DNA from: Auanema rhodensis
Lineage: Eukaryota > Nematoda > Chromadorea > Rhabditida > Rhabditidae
Assembly (NCBI GenBank): GCA_964057225.1
Contig: OZ059898.1
Coordinates: 11,718,001 to 11,782,000 of the forward strand
Length of the DNA stretch: 64,000 bases
Direction: 5' to 3'
The notes below the pieces were generated by a model. The model did no database searches. It had not been told where the DNA came from and saw only the letters and a program-made list of their open reading frames with translations. A program made the translations under genes and the position numbers. This document shows, piece by piece, positions 1 through 12,444 of this stretch (positions within the stretch are counted from its first letter, which is position 1; the number at the start of each line of letters is the position of its first letter).

Positions 1-1557
1 TGTCGTCTATTCTCATGTGTAGGTGCTTTCCCTACCTCAACCCAACAACTTCGATCTTACAGCGTTTTCTTATTATCTGTTTACTCATTCGTGCACTAGA
101 TGCTCAGAAGATGAAATGTTTAAGTCAAAATTTACATTGCCAGCCATTCTCCGTTCTTTTCTCGTATTATCTTGCGTCATGGTTTTCCCCATCGGCATTA
201 TTGTTTTGATGACATTTTCGCTAAATTTCAAAAAAAAATTTAGAAAAGTACATTGTGTTACATTCTCTGAATGTTCTCAGTAACTTGTACTGCTTGAAAA
301 TTTTCAGTTGCTTTATCGGATTCATGTCATGTTAACGAATTTTTCCATTGCTTCGTTTTCGCTTCATCTTCACTCATATGTCTATATTTCTAGAGCATTT
401 GTGTGTGCATACTAACCGACGTTGGCTTAGGAACGTTCATGATTTTGAGAAGTTTTAGCGATTATGACTCTCAACTTTGTTGCACTGAGTAAGACTTTAA
501 TAACTATATACCATAAATTTCAAAAATTATAATATTTTTATCAAAACATTGTGTTTTTTTAATTCCTATTTATGTTTCACACAAAAAATTCTTGCAAAGA
601 TTTTCATATTTTTCTCATTCTCTCCGCCAAGAGAAACTCGAGCAGTTGCTATCTTCTTCAACAACTTTTCATCGAGAAAACCCCACTTTCAGCCAATTTT
701 CCCATGAAAAACCAAACCTTTGATCTACCATTTGGTGATTTTTGAAGTTCATCATTGAATGGTATCGATGAAGTTTTGTAAAGACCGAATTCCACCTTGA
801 AAATCTTTTTTCTTCTCAAAAACTCCAGCCTATCTGGTTGATATGTTTGCGAAAACGTTGTTTTATTAGTCCCCGTGGGTTCCTCTGAACAATTACCACG
901 GATAATTTCGTTATCAGTCTCGCTTACACATTTCTTTTTCCCGTTCAACTTAATTTATTTATTGAAACATAATAATAACAATAATTGCATATCTTAATTG
1001 GATATATTGGTATCTCATAGAAAATCTATTTCAATTCTAGTCCGAGATCTTATTGATTGGCTAGAGATCTTTCTTAACAGCTGGCCTCAGACCTCCATCT
1101 TCTACTAACATACATATCTTTAATCTTTCTACAAAAGTCTAAATTTGCCTTTCAAACAATTCAACAAATTTTCTCTTATTTCTCAGAGACAGAGTAGAGC
1201 GTAAATGGCATATGTATAAATGCTCATTCTCTAGTTGAATGTGCTAGTTATTGATTCATTTGCTTGCTCTAACTCTTCTTTTCAGCTTTCTCACTTTTAA
1301 TCTTATTTTCGATGGTTTTTTCTTATACTATTTGTTGAAATATTACAATAAGAGAAATAATTTATAGGAATGTTAGAGAGGAATTTATAGAAAATGATGA
1401 ATAAAACTGAACCCAATTTCTTATCACCGCCAAGCTTGCCCAAAAATTTAAAAGGGTGAGCCGTCTCTCTAATAAAATTTATTTTCAACACTGAAAGTCC
1501 AAACAGCATCCTATTTTCCAAAATAATCTTTTTTTTATTTTATCAATTCATTTTCAG
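1..1557. other. AT-rich stretch, no gene resolved
   Basis: No exon with a recognisable domain was found on either strand. The missing 5' exon or exons of the downstream glycogen-targeting subunit must lie here or further left, because the first recognisable exon begins right after a TTTTCAG acceptor at 1551-1557. A 96-codon open stretch on the minus strand (658-948) opens with a TTG codon and resembles no family I know, so it is not called. Confidence 0.5.
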
Positions 1558-2488
1558 CGTTGAACGCTCAAAATCTTTAAACAGTGCACTTAAGAAATGT
1601 AATCGCAGCCCAGAAGAGAAAAAGGTTTAGTAGACAATATGTTACAACCTGATTTGATGCTGATTTAGGTTGTCAGTTTTGCCGATTCCATGGGCTTAGA
1701 TTTATGTCACATAAGACCAATTTTTCCATACAATACAAGTGATGAAGAATTGTTTTCTTCGTCTCCACCCGTCGTCAATCCAACAATACGAAGGTTTGCT
1801 TTCATTTTTTGGAAATATTTCATATGCTTCCACATCTTTCAGCTCATCACAGCCTGTCAATCAACTGCGAAACACTTCCTCTCTTAACTGCCCACGATAT
1901 CTTCAATTGAAAAGTAGTCCATATCCAGCATGGAAAGATCATTTACAAGTACAACGAGATCTAGCAAACAAAGTATCAAAAGATCATCATTTCATCTTTT
2001 AATTCAATTTGATTAAGGCAAAAAACAACGGAATCTGTCTCAAATCATCAAACGTTATAGGAATGACCTTCAGTGGTGTCATATCTGTTCTTAATATATC
2101 ATATTCAAAACAGGTAAGAAAGATTCTTCAAAATACACAAGAAATCAACTTTTTCAGGTTTTCGTCCGATATACTGTTGATAACTGGGCAAGTTTCGTTG
2201 AAATGCCAGCACACTTCCTGAACAGTAATCATCAAGACAAACTAGATTACTTTACTTTCTCTATATTTTTACCTTCCACTATACCAGTGGGAGCTATGTG
2301 CGAATTTTGTTTACGTTACGTTTCTGAAGGAAAAGAGTTCTGGGATAATAATGATGGTACGAACTACAGATTAGAGGTAGAAACTACTATCATCTCATGC
2401 CTACTCAACTTTATTCTTCCAGGTTCGAACTTTAGCAGTATCGTACTTAGATATTTCGAGAGATTACGATCAACCACGGTTTTATTAA
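1558..2488 (+). CDS. Glycogen-targeting regulatory subunit of protein phosphatase 1 (PPP1R3-like, CBM21 domain), 5' end missing
   Basis: This protein class tethers PP1 to glycogen so that glycogen synthase and phosphorylase are dephosphorylated. Exons joined by phase are 1558-1624, 1669 to about 1792, about 1840-1965, about 2014-2114, about 2159-2376 and 2423-2488. Across the first junction the protein reads KKVVSFADSMGLDL, the RVxF-type PP1 docking motif in its usual PPP1R3 setting (KxVxFAD..GL.L). A CBM21 domain follows: an FxG-type strand with SGVISVLNISYSKQ, then VFVRYTVDNWASF, then the hallmark FWDNNDGTNYR. The protein ends in QPRFY-stop. The exon at about 2014 uses a GATTAAG acceptor, which is atypical but keeps phase. 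Upstream coding sequence is certain to exist because the first exon opens with one codon-completing base. Family identity is solid; which paralogue it is cannot be told. Confidence 0.86.
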
Positions 2489-2741
2489 CTTTGATATTTA
2501 TATGTTATTCAAATAACATAACGGGTCATAGAAAATTGAACGAATTGCTCAACTTTAATAGCTTTACGAGTTTTTTCATTATTACGAATCGTTGATTTTA
2601 TAAAGTATAAAGATTTTTATGAGTCAGTACAAAATTTTATTTACCTAGCGCATGATATCATCAACAGTTTAAATTGACAAAATACAAGACTCCGACCAAA
2701 AACAACTCGTATATATTAACTCGGGAGAGAACAACCACATA

Positions 2742-5700
2742 TTAGCTAAATAAGTGACCGGAATAATTATGTATTCGGGATAGGATTTTCCTTAAACTTG
2801 ATGAACATAAAACCTGAAAAAGTACAAGTTAATATAGTTAAGTCAAATAAGTGCAGATACCGATTCAATCTGCAAACTTTCATCTGCTAGTAAGATAGCG
2901 ATTTCCACAATAGCCTTATGATCAGGAATAGCATGTAAAGAGTTTATGAAAATTTCCAAAATTTCTGTTGTGCATTGATCCCGTAACGCACGGAGTTGGT
3001 TAGTTCTGTCAGGCTGAAAAGAATTCTATAAATTACGATTATGTTATATGACTCACTTCATCCGGCGATTGGAATCTCCAGCCTTCGTGTCTGAATAATT
3101 TTTCACTCATTTCCATAGTTTTCTAAATTTCTTAAATCAATGCATTTATCATAATTCGAAAGAACTTGTTTATAAATATCAATATTGGCAAGACGTCGTC
3201 TCATTTCAGCTTGTTTCTGATTTTCCTCTAATGCTCGTCCCGTAGATTGAACAAGGTCCAAGTTTTTCCAATCTCCATCTTTCTCGTTCAAAATACTGAA
3301 CTAAAACATTGCGCAAATGCAAAAAGAATTAGATCACCTTTTCTGGAGATTGTGCACTTGATATTTGTGAAGTTTCACAGCGAGATCAGCCAATTTCTCA
3401 CATGTGTTATGGGTTTCCTGCATGAAAACGTTATCAAAGTAACAACTCACTAAAAGCTTACCATAAATAGATGATGGCAATTATACTCCTGGATTTGAGA
3501 GGCAAACTTTGAACTAATTTCTTTGACGTCAACTAAATAGAGTCATGATGAGAAAAAGCGAAACCTTTGTGCTTACTATCAGATAGTAGTGTGGGTAAAT
3601 CAATGTCATTTGAGCTTGTGCTACGAATCAAAGAATATGCAGAATCTAGATCACCAGAACCTGAAGAAAATTATTGTAATTAGCTCAAGAATAAGACTAG
3701 AAAATTCCCATACCAATGAAGTGTCTAAACAAGCAGTTGGCATGCTCAACTAAAGCTGGTAATGTTCTGTCTCCGTTCAAAATAAGCCATCTGAGATTGT
3801 CAAGCAACTCGTTAGCTGATGCATCATTCTATATTTAGATTAGAAGATATTAGAAAAAAAATACATAACAGTACCGAAATTTTCTCAGCGGATAAAATGG
3901 CTAAATCATCCCTACCAAATCCAGCATCTTCCATAGCTTGCATGTATTTCAAGCGTTCATCATCTCCCTTTATGACTACAAATTTGTTTTGAATAACATT
4001 TTTTGCATGTTGTATTACCTCTCATAATCTTCAATAATAGCTGGTCAGCATCCGGCCTAGGCAGAAACGAGGCATAAGTTGGGATAAATTCATACATTTT
4101 TCTTTCTGCTAATCTCTGGATGAAGGCATTGATAACAATTTCAGCATCTTCAGACTTAAAAATTCAATTGTATGCAAATGAAAAAGACTAAATACATACA
4201 GAATGATCATATTGTTTAGCTCTAACAATAGAAGTCATATTGGCGAAGAATCGAAGTAATTGATTATCCATGTCGGGAGAGTTTTTTACCATATCTGCCA
4301 TCCATGCTACAAGTTCAGACCACTCTCTTCTTAGAAGTAAATCATAAAGAACGAAATATGGAAATCGTTCAGTCTGAAAATTGATAATTATGAAACAATA
4401 TCAACTGTTGATATTAACTGCAAGGATTTCGCCAAAAATGGACTGAGAAGATGAAGGCACATCTTCAATCATTGAACCACTGCATGCTTCTTGTAACCTG
4501 AAACATACGAGTTAGCTTCATACGTACAATATGTTTCACTACTTGTTTAAGGTAGCTGCGTTCGAATAACACCATAATCTGTCCTCGGTGCGAGTAGCCA
4601 TTGATAAAAGAGGCTCTAACAATCCCGCGATAGAGCACCAAATCATTTTAACAAATGGCGACATACCACTCTAGAAATGCGGAATAAGACTGCCATATAG
4701 ACAACAAAATTAATAAACCTTCTCTTGAACCATTTTCTTAATAGTTTTTAAGAAAAACAATCTTTTGCATGGAATACTAGCCTTACTATCGCGGGCCGAA
4801 ATAGGAGAAAGCTCAGGATCAACAAGGAAATTGTACATATGTAGTGGAGCAGCAAGGGAAGGCATACCAACTTGGCGGACTAGTTCAATAGCCTGAAATC
4901 GTCAAAAAAATGTTTTAAACCTTTTCACCGCGTACCTCATTAATTTTTCCACATCTAACAAGACTAAACACAACTCGAATAAGCTTTTCCTCAACGATGC
5001 CATCCGATTCTGTAGGGTTAGAGTCAATATCAACACCAAAGTTACGATTTTGTATTGAGCGTAGCACTCCAGATCTAATAATCAACAATTTAACCGAAGC
5101 TAAAAAATTGATACTTACCTAATGTTTCGAACAACTCCCAAAGATCTAACACCTTCAACCAATTCAGAGAATCCCTTTGGATCTTCAACGGCTGCATCGT
5201 GGCACCAACGCCAGATGGTCTGAAATGTCTAATACTCCCAGTCAAAATTCTCAAGCTTACATAAACTGATCGAAATTCCTTATCTTGACAAATCAAGTTA
5301 GCTAGTACAGATTTATTCTAAAAACACATAAAAATGATGAATAAGAAAGTTTTATGATACCTCAAAGATAGAATATTCCTCGATCAGACTAGTTTCTTTT
5401 AACACCAATTTATAAGCCTTTCCTTCGTAAGATATATATTTAAGAATAGCTGTTAATGCAGGATTGGTTGTACCATCCAACATAATATTTAAAGCTTTTT
5501 GCATATCAGCAATTCTCTGAAACATATTATAATTCACAAATTTGAGCGAAATGTACCTCTTCCAATACGGCCCAAATATCAAGAGCTTCTCCCTTTTGAA
5601 CATGTTTGATTACATCATGAAAATCGCTGTGTACATTAAAATCGACTAAATATAAGTATAACTCAGTATATATAATATTATGAGCTTACGATCTTTGAAA

Positions 5701-5873
5701 ATGTCGTGTGAATCGCCTCGAACAACATGACTGTCTTCCAATAAGTCTAATCTTTTATCGACGACTTCAGTATTATGAAGAAAATGTGCTTCTCCTTTAT
5801 CTTTGGGCCTTCAATATTATATGCATGTTATAAACAAAATTTATTAAACTCACCAACTTGAAAACTTCGACAT
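2742..5873 (-). CDS. npp-5: Nucleoporin Nup107 (Nup84 family), structural member of the Y complex of the nuclear pore
   Basis: This is an all-helical scaffold protein of the nuclear pore, encoded by many short exons separated by introns of about 45-60 bases. The start codon lies at 5873-5871, just before a GTGAGT donor after only six to seven codons (MSKFSSW). The stop TTA (TAA on the minus strand) is at 2742-2744, after a last exon opening at about 2815. Nup107-like features include the middle segment with WRWCHDAAVEDP, the RCGKINEAIELVRQVGMPSLAAPLH segment (split here: RCGKINEAIELV, then RQVGMPSLAAPLH) matching the family 'ALxxCxxxGQxWRAA' region, followed by a TRTEDRLWCY motif that corresponds to 'WEDTVWAY' in the family. 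The C-terminal half has the ANxLFRHFI and LDSAYSLI region. Overall it is shorter than human Nup107 (about 925 residues). The symbol follows the C. elegans orthologue name and is inferred from family resemblance. Confidence 0.8.
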
Positions 5874-7455
5874 TCCTAGCTAAAAGAAATCTTTGAAAGC
5901 AAAAAAATTCAAATAAACCCTTGTGGTCGTACTAAAAATATTTTACGCACTTTTGCGACCGAAAATGCTTGCTAATTTCAAAAAAAAGAAGGAATAGCTC
6001 TGAGAAAATTGGATGATGCACTTTTTGCAAACCTCTTGATTTTATTTTAAATGCAAATGATTAGCATATATCTAACATTTTCACGTTTCACGAGAAAATT
6101 TGTTTATTATTTCCAACGATAAGAAGACGTAGAGAGGTTGCTATACATGTATCTACAAAAATTCATTAATTCGGAAATGTACAGACGGCGAATATCATTT
6201 CTTTTTTGGATGTTTTCAAATATACAAAAGTTTTTATAATATTAAGCTACCCTCATTCCCCATATCTTTTGTTCAGATTTCAGACTTGCAATAACGTAAG
6301 CTACAGTTTTATTCTAATAGTATACATATGTGCAAAAATTCAAAACAAATTAATTTTTCTTAATCATCGGTTATACACTTTCGTTGTGGGAGAGGTATGC
6401 TACTTAATTTTACCAACAGTCTTCTTATTTGAGATTAACCAAAGCTCAGCTCATGCTTTTCAAGCAGAAATTATGTGATATCCATGGAAGATCATTTATG
6501 CTATTGTCATGCAGCCATCTGAATTGTTAGAAAAATGAAGTGAGCTCTTAATCTTAGTTATAAGAAATGAATTATTATCTCTAATACTTCTGAAGCTGAT
6601 GTGTTAATGTCTTGGTGTATTAGAGCCGGAAACTGGTGTGTGCCCATGCTGGAGTAATGACGAAGATGATGTCACATGAATTGGGATATTAGAGGTCAGA
6701 AACTCGATTAAGATGACAAAATCTTGTGACATGCATTAAGTAAGCTAGCTTCTCTGGTTTTTTCTTAACTTCCCATATGCTTCGCTCTTGTTCATGTGTG
6801 TCGCCATTGTGACGTAACCACTCCCCTATCACAGATATCTGAGAAAGAAAAAGGCTTCAGTATTGGAACAATCTTAATCATAAATTTCTTTCTGGTGACC
6901 TCATAATGATTAAAAAACAGCGAGATATATAGAATGACGTATACCCCAGAACCAAAGGTTGTGAGATTTAGATGTACCTATAATCTACATAACTGATTAA
7001 GTCTTATATATTGTGACATTATATTTTCATTTTATGTACATGACATGTTTCTGCTGAATTTCTTTATTTTTTTCCGAAAAAAGGACAATAGGTTTTCAAT
7101 TTCTTCCGTAATCAAACATATGATGTATGATTTATGAAATCAATCTATTAAAAATTGTTTTCAAATAGAATATTCAAAGAAATTTAAAAAAAAAACAAGA
7201 AAGACTATTATGGAAATATGATTATAGATGAAGATGGAAAACAAAGCATGTTTCTTAAGATAACATAGTGTTTAGCAATAACAGTACGACGTATGTTTAT
7301 CTGAACTTAATCATTGAGAGAAAAACGAAGAATAAGAATTAGGAGTTAAGTAATAACGGTAAACAAGACTTACTCTTGATTATCTATCAGTATTTCAATG
7401 CAATATTCATACATACATACATCTACATATACATATACATATATATACATATTTG

Positions 7456-7497
<42 letters not shown>

Positions 7498-8177
7498 CAA
7501 ATAAAAATATTATTAATGACATATTCTCATTTCTAGTTGAATTGGGTTTAATAAGGCATTCTACCCTTGTTGTATATGCAAGTGCATTCAAGTCCAACAA
7601 CACTAGACCGTATTTAAACTGAAAATATATGAAATTTTTTTTTATTTGAATTAATTCTGAGCACGAAGGGGATTCCAGGGTAAAAATAGGGTAAGCAAGC
7701 TTGAAAAAAAGCTGTAGGTTGATCAAACTAAAATTAGAAACCTCCTTCACATCTCCTGTTTTATTAGCCTCGAATAACTAACTTATAACGTGGGCTAAAA
7801 CTTGTCATCTTTTTATTCATCTAGTGACATGTAGTTTTTGGTCCCAATAGTAAAAGAGTTCAGTGTCTAATTACAACTCTCAAATAACTGGTGAACCGTG
7901 ATGCCGTGGTATGTCTGTTGTCAAATCGCCCACGAGTCCGATAACGGCCATCGTTTGTATCCCTTTTGGAGCCTTGAGTTTGAACATCCTTCCAATATTT
8001 TATAAATTATCTCTTTTCATCCAAATAATTTTTCTCTCGCTTGTTTTCTCATTATCCCCTTTCTGTTTCCGATATCTCTCTTTTTTCTCTATTTCTCTTC
8101 AAATAAGAAGGAAAGAGCTTCAACATTCGCTACGGCTAGTGAAGCTCCGCCCAATATCCGCTCATAGCTCTACTCCA
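5874..8177. other. Intergenic region between divergent Nup107 and IL-17-like genes
   Basis: AT-rich sequence holding the Nup107 upstream region on the left and the cytokine promoter on the right. No exon with a recognisable domain was found. It contains the AT palindrome annotated separately. Open stretches at 6206-6478 and 7911-8234 are of low-complexity hydrophobic composition and look like chance. Confidence 0.5.
7398..7503. repeat. ACATAC/TA microsatellite ending in a 54-bp perfect palindrome
   Basis: A run of CATACATA and ACATAT units at about 7408-7449 leads into an alternating TA tract. From 7450 to 7503 the sequence is a perfect inverted repeat: arms begin TATTTGGAATA on the left and end TATTCCAAATA on the right, with alternating AT between. 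It could extrude as a cruciform. It explains the tyrosine/isoleucine-rich shadow frames on both strands. Confidence 0.9.
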
Positions 8178-8186
8178 TATAAAAGG
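8178..8186 (+). promoter_or_regulatory. TATA box candidate for the IL-17-like gene
   Basis: TATAAAAGG lies about 98 bases upstream of the ATG at 8276, a fitting distance for a core promoter with a short 5' UTR. The downstream bases are purine/pyrimidine mixed and unusually GC-rich for the area. The call rests on the consensus and position only. Confidence 0.5.
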
Positions 8187-8275
8187 CAGCCCCAGCTTTC
8201 GGGAGCTATTTCAAATACGGTAGCTTCTCCTTAAGTCTCTTAACTAGATTATTCATCTAATCATTTGTCACCGAC

Positions 8276-10614
8276 ATGCAGTCTGTCATGATGCCAGCTA
8301 CTGTTCAACTTTTTATGTTAATAGTAAGTTTCAAGTATGGTTTTTTATAATTCAGAAACTAACTATCAGCATGAAATAATCTAGCTTATTCACATTCTAA
8401 GAATTGAAGATCCTCATGTTCTTATGTTGTCTTACCCATTCTATATATTCTATTACTATTACTATTTTTCAAAAGACTAGTTATTTCTTGTTTCTCATTT
8501 CTCGTTATACTCATCTTGTTTTCGAAACATCCTAATTTTAAATTATTTAAACTTCAAGAAAATAAATAAATAAGAATGACTACTACGATGCTAATCCCAT
8601 TATGGCAAGACAGTTTTGAACAACATAACCTCAGAAAAATAATTTTTTTTTCTTAAAACTCCTAACTAATTCGATATTAAATCAAATGTTTTCAGTATAT
8701 TGTTGGTCAAGTAAGCTTCTGTTATGGGGCTTGCCCAGGCAATATGACATCATATGTATTCGGAAATGTATTTCTGTCTAATGCAGGCCACTCTCTGGCC
8801 AGAGGACCACTGTAAGTTTCCTACATTAAATCGTATTTATAAGATATTACACTTAGAATTCCCATAAAATATAGAATATTGAAAACAAATTAAAAGAGCA
8901 TGTCTTTCACTTCTAGAGTATATTGAACAATGTTTACAAGATATTAGACTCTAGCACATAATTTCTCCATACGTGCATATAAATACATATATCATTCGTC
9001 CTGTTCAATTTTTCCATAATGTAAAATGCTAAAAGCTTCCCACACCTTTTAAATCTTAAGAATCAGTAGCTGATCACTTGTGAATATTCAGTAGCAAGAT
9101 TCTTTATTATTCATTTGACTAGAAGTTAATAGATTGCTGAGTAACATTTTCGGCCATTGAAGACAATTTTCGCAAGTTAACACAAAATCACAAACTCAAA
9201 CATGTTGTTATTCTCACGCTAATAACCTTTCGAAATAAACTTTCAAATTTCAAGAAAAGTTTTTTTTTCCTTTTTTTTGTGTTCATGAGCACTATAAATA
9301 TCTATGTATATCTATATAAATACAAAATATCAGTAAACATCTGGGATTGAAGATATGCGAGCTGTTAGGCATCAGTAAACACTCGTTTTTTATGCGAATA
9401 CTTATAGTCAGCTCAACAAAAGTCCAAAAAAAGTTCGGGAAAAAATAGATATAGATTCAAAAGTGGATTTCATAAAAACATCAAACTTTCTTTAAACTTA
9501 CAGCATTATAGTTCCTTGTAATACTTTCAAGCTGTCGCAATATAAATTTGTGCTATATGAGTTTTTTTGTGACGTAAGCCTAGCACATTGACAAAAAATA
9601 TAATGCTACAAATAGAATTGAGGAATTGAGGAAAGCGTTCATATATGATTAGAAGAAATTTGAGATACTACAACTTTTATAAAGCCAACAAATATTTTTT
9701 GGAAAGCTCCTGTCTATATAACAGTAGACATATAACATTTCTAAAAATCGCATAGTTTATTTTCGTGGCATTTAAGATGAAAAACTGAAACGCCTACGCA
9801 TTTTCCAATCTTTTTTAAAACTTATTCCAAAACCTCTATTACTTATTCAGAAGTCGTAGGCGCCTTATGTGATACTGGCTATCTATATATTCAATGGTGA
9901 ACTTTATTAAATAAAACTCCTCAATGAAGTTTATCCTTTAAATATCTCATTTCCCTTGATCTTCTTGTCTACTAAATGACGATAAGCACATGTTTAGAAG
10001 AAGAGAATAGTTAATTTAGTACTTTTCTAATCTTTTTTATAACCTTTCGTCTACTAATTTCTCTATTTTTAGCACCATGGTCTTACCATCCGACAGCGAA
10101 TTTGTATTAAAACAACGACTCCGAAGACATGTAGTATGTGGAAGAACCATACGAAATAGAAAACAAGGCCTTTTTGGGCTCAATTATGAGCAACGAGCAG
10201 TATGCCCATATCGCCATATCATAAATAAGAATGCCAATGTACTAGCAAAACTTTGATTTATCAACTTAATTTTTACCAATTTCAGAGAATTCCAGAAGTT
10301 TTGGAAGAAGTTATGTGTGAATGTGACAGACCGTCACATCTTTCCCCATATACGGAGATTCGATGCCAGCCAGTTAAGTATCGGATGCCAGTTCTTTATA
10401 AAGATGAAAACAGTGGAGAATTTGTTGCCAGTCACGAGGAACTAACATTAGCTTGCATACCACTAGTCCCTGTAAGTTCCCCACAAAAGTTGATCGTATT
10501 GCTCTAAAGTACATCGATTACCGCAATAGCACATTCGCTTCGTAATAAGTCTTCATCATATAATTGTTTCAGAAAGAGGATGACGAATCATTCGAAATGC
10601 AACCATTACATTGA
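8276..10614 (+). CDS. Secreted IL-17-like cytokine (nematode ILC-17 family), five exons
   Basis: This is a predicted extracellular cystine-knot cytokine. Exons 8276-8323, 8696-8811, 10073-10238, 10286-10471 and 10573-10614 join in frame to 185 codons. The N-terminus (MQSVMMPATVQLFMLI, continuing hydrophobic into exon 2) is a signal peptide. The core has the IL-17 order of landmarks: AVCPYRHIINKNANRIPEV corresponds to 'CPW.Y..D.NRxP', then CECDRP (the C-x-C pair), then RCQPVKYRMPVLYKD (the 'C.PV.VL' strand), then LACIPLVP as the final Cys strand. NMT near residue 28 is a possible glycosylation site. Intron 2 (8812-10072) is 1.26 kb, large for this window. In C. elegans, ILC-17 cytokines modulate neuronal responsiveness; that role is known for the family, not shown here. 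Which ILC-17 paralogue this is cannot be told. Confidence 0.83.
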
Positions 10615-11446
10615 ATATCGGAAAAAGATATGCTGTTATTGATTAAAAAGAAGAATAGAAATTTCCAAAAGAAGTTGTAGATCTTTGCAAGCTACCAATT
10701 GACACAGTCTTCTCTCCCATATCTGGATAGAGTTGTTCGTCGTCTATGTGTCATGTCGTCGGTACAGTAGTTATCGGAATCGAATCCGAAAAATTGAAAT
10801 AATCAAACAATTCTAAACCTTTCATATCCTATTTACCACTACACTTACGTATAACGTTTAGAAAACATTTTCACATAAATGGCCTTTTGATGATTTATTT
10901 TCCTGAATACAAAATCCCCCTAATACAACCTTAGACTGAATCTAGGTCTCAGAAACAAATATATGGATTTATGAGATTCCAAAAAAAAAACTTGCGGGTG
11001 CCTCGATGAACTCCTCTATAAAGACATGGATCTCCTCTTAACATAATGATCTGAATAGCAACGAAACATTGAATCTTAATTTGTTTATATAGTTATGTTT
11101 TTTAACTTTTTATATTCGTAATCTCTGTTAAATATATCGTAATATTATGTAGAATAAAAGTTTTAATAAAGATAAAAATATCTTAAGCTTAAATGTTATT
11201 ACTTACATTTTTATATTAGACACCGAGCAGTGAAACGAGTATTTTAGTTACAATTTCACTAGAAGATATCACAAATTATGATAATTTATATTGGTAATAG
11301 TATTAAGAATCGAATTAAAAATATAATTATAATGCAAAAAATAATAAGGCAATCCAAGGTGAATTCTGAAAACGAAGGAGATTCCCTTCCCTAAAACCCG
11401 TAAAAAATCACATAAAAAAGGAAAACAGGTGTGATGGCATGATATG
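10615..11446. other. 3' region between convergent genes
   Basis: AT-rich sequence that must hold the 3' UTRs of the cytokine gene (+) and the MOSPD-like gene (-). I see no exon, RNA gene or repeat of note. Confidence 0.5.
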
Positions 11447-12444
11447 TTAATTTGGCCTAAGGATAAGAATTGAAACGATTCCTAGAATATAAGCTGCAAC
11501 CAATTTTTGTGGCATAGTTAGATGAAAATATTCTGGAACGTTTGAAGTTTCAGCATATGGATCACTTACAGTGGGCATAATCAGGGCTAATGCACATAAA
11601 AGCCCAACGACAAGGTAGGGTACTTGATTTAATTCCTAAAATATATACTTCATATTGATATTTCTTAAAAGACTCATTTCATTTGAATATTTTGTTATGG
11701 GACTCAAACTACTAAGTCATACATGATGCTAGTTTATAACAAACCCTCGATTATACGATATCGATCGAGCGATTTGGGGAAAACGTTTACTAAACTTCTA
11801 AATGGGATAAAAAATTTTTTTAGAGCGTCAGAGAAAACTGGGAAATCTTGATATTTCCCTTTTTAGGTTATCCTAATCTGTTATGTCATGACAAACCTGC
11901 GGATCTCCAACTCTTGGATCGATCGGGTGATTACCAGCAGAACTACTATCTTGTGTATTGTTCCTCCTAGTAGTTTCAGTGGTTCTTTGAACAGTTACAA
12001 GTTCAATCTCTTTCGAACCGCTCATCTATGTTGATAAACAATTACTATAAGATATATAGCTGAAGATATACTTGAGGTCGATCTTTATGTGATATTTCAA
12101 TTCTCAACTTATCGGTATTTCCAACTGCAAGTGCAGCCTTACAACGTACAGTTCTTGAAGAAAAAAACATTCAAATTGTCTTAGCAAATATTAAACTCAC
12201 AGGTCTTTACAACAATTAGGATCAATAGTTCCTGAATGTGAACCAACTTCATAGCTTGTAGTTGAAGTGCCTAATACTAATACAAAAACCTCATAATATT
12301 GTCACAAATCAATAACGAACCTCTATACTTAATAGAATATTCATACGGATTGTAAAGAGTGAACATCTGAGGTGTAAATTCAGAATGTGCAAAATTAATT
12401 CTGCGCTTAGAGACGATAACGGGAATTCTTACACTGTCACCCAT
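11447..12444 (-). CDS. MSP-domain protein with two C-terminal membrane segments, MOSPD1/MOSPD3-like
   Basis: Five exons give a protein of roughly 200 residues. The start is at 12444 (MGDSVRIPVIVSKRRINF), with a possible upstream noncoding exon because the ATG follows a TTTTTAG acceptor by a few bases. The MSP domain shows FTPQMFTLYNPYEYSIKYR, matching the 'LTLYNPYxFxIKFK' strand of MOSPD1/3, then SGTIDPNCCKD, then RTVRCKAAL and DKLRIEISHKDRP. A linker follows, then two hydrophobic segments: VPYLVVGLLCALALIMPTV, and LVAAYILGIVSILILRP just before the stop at 11447-11449. MOSPD1 and MOSPD3 are ER contact-site proteins that bind FFNT-type motifs; that role is inferred from the family. The layout of MSP domain plus two TM helices separates it from VAP proteins, which have one. 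Confidence 0.8.

Noticed and set aside
658-948. 96-codon minus-strand open frame
   Set aside because: Begins with TTG rather than ATG, has no recognisable domain and no clear splice context; too little to call a gene.
7370-7750. Open frames on both strands over the TA repeat
   Set aside because: Coding content is Tyr/Ile repeats generated by the microsatellite palindrome.
7911-8234. 107-codon plus-strand frame before the cytokine gene
   Set aside because: Low-complexity Phe/Ser/Leu content, and it spans the TATA box of the next gene; better read as promoter DNA.
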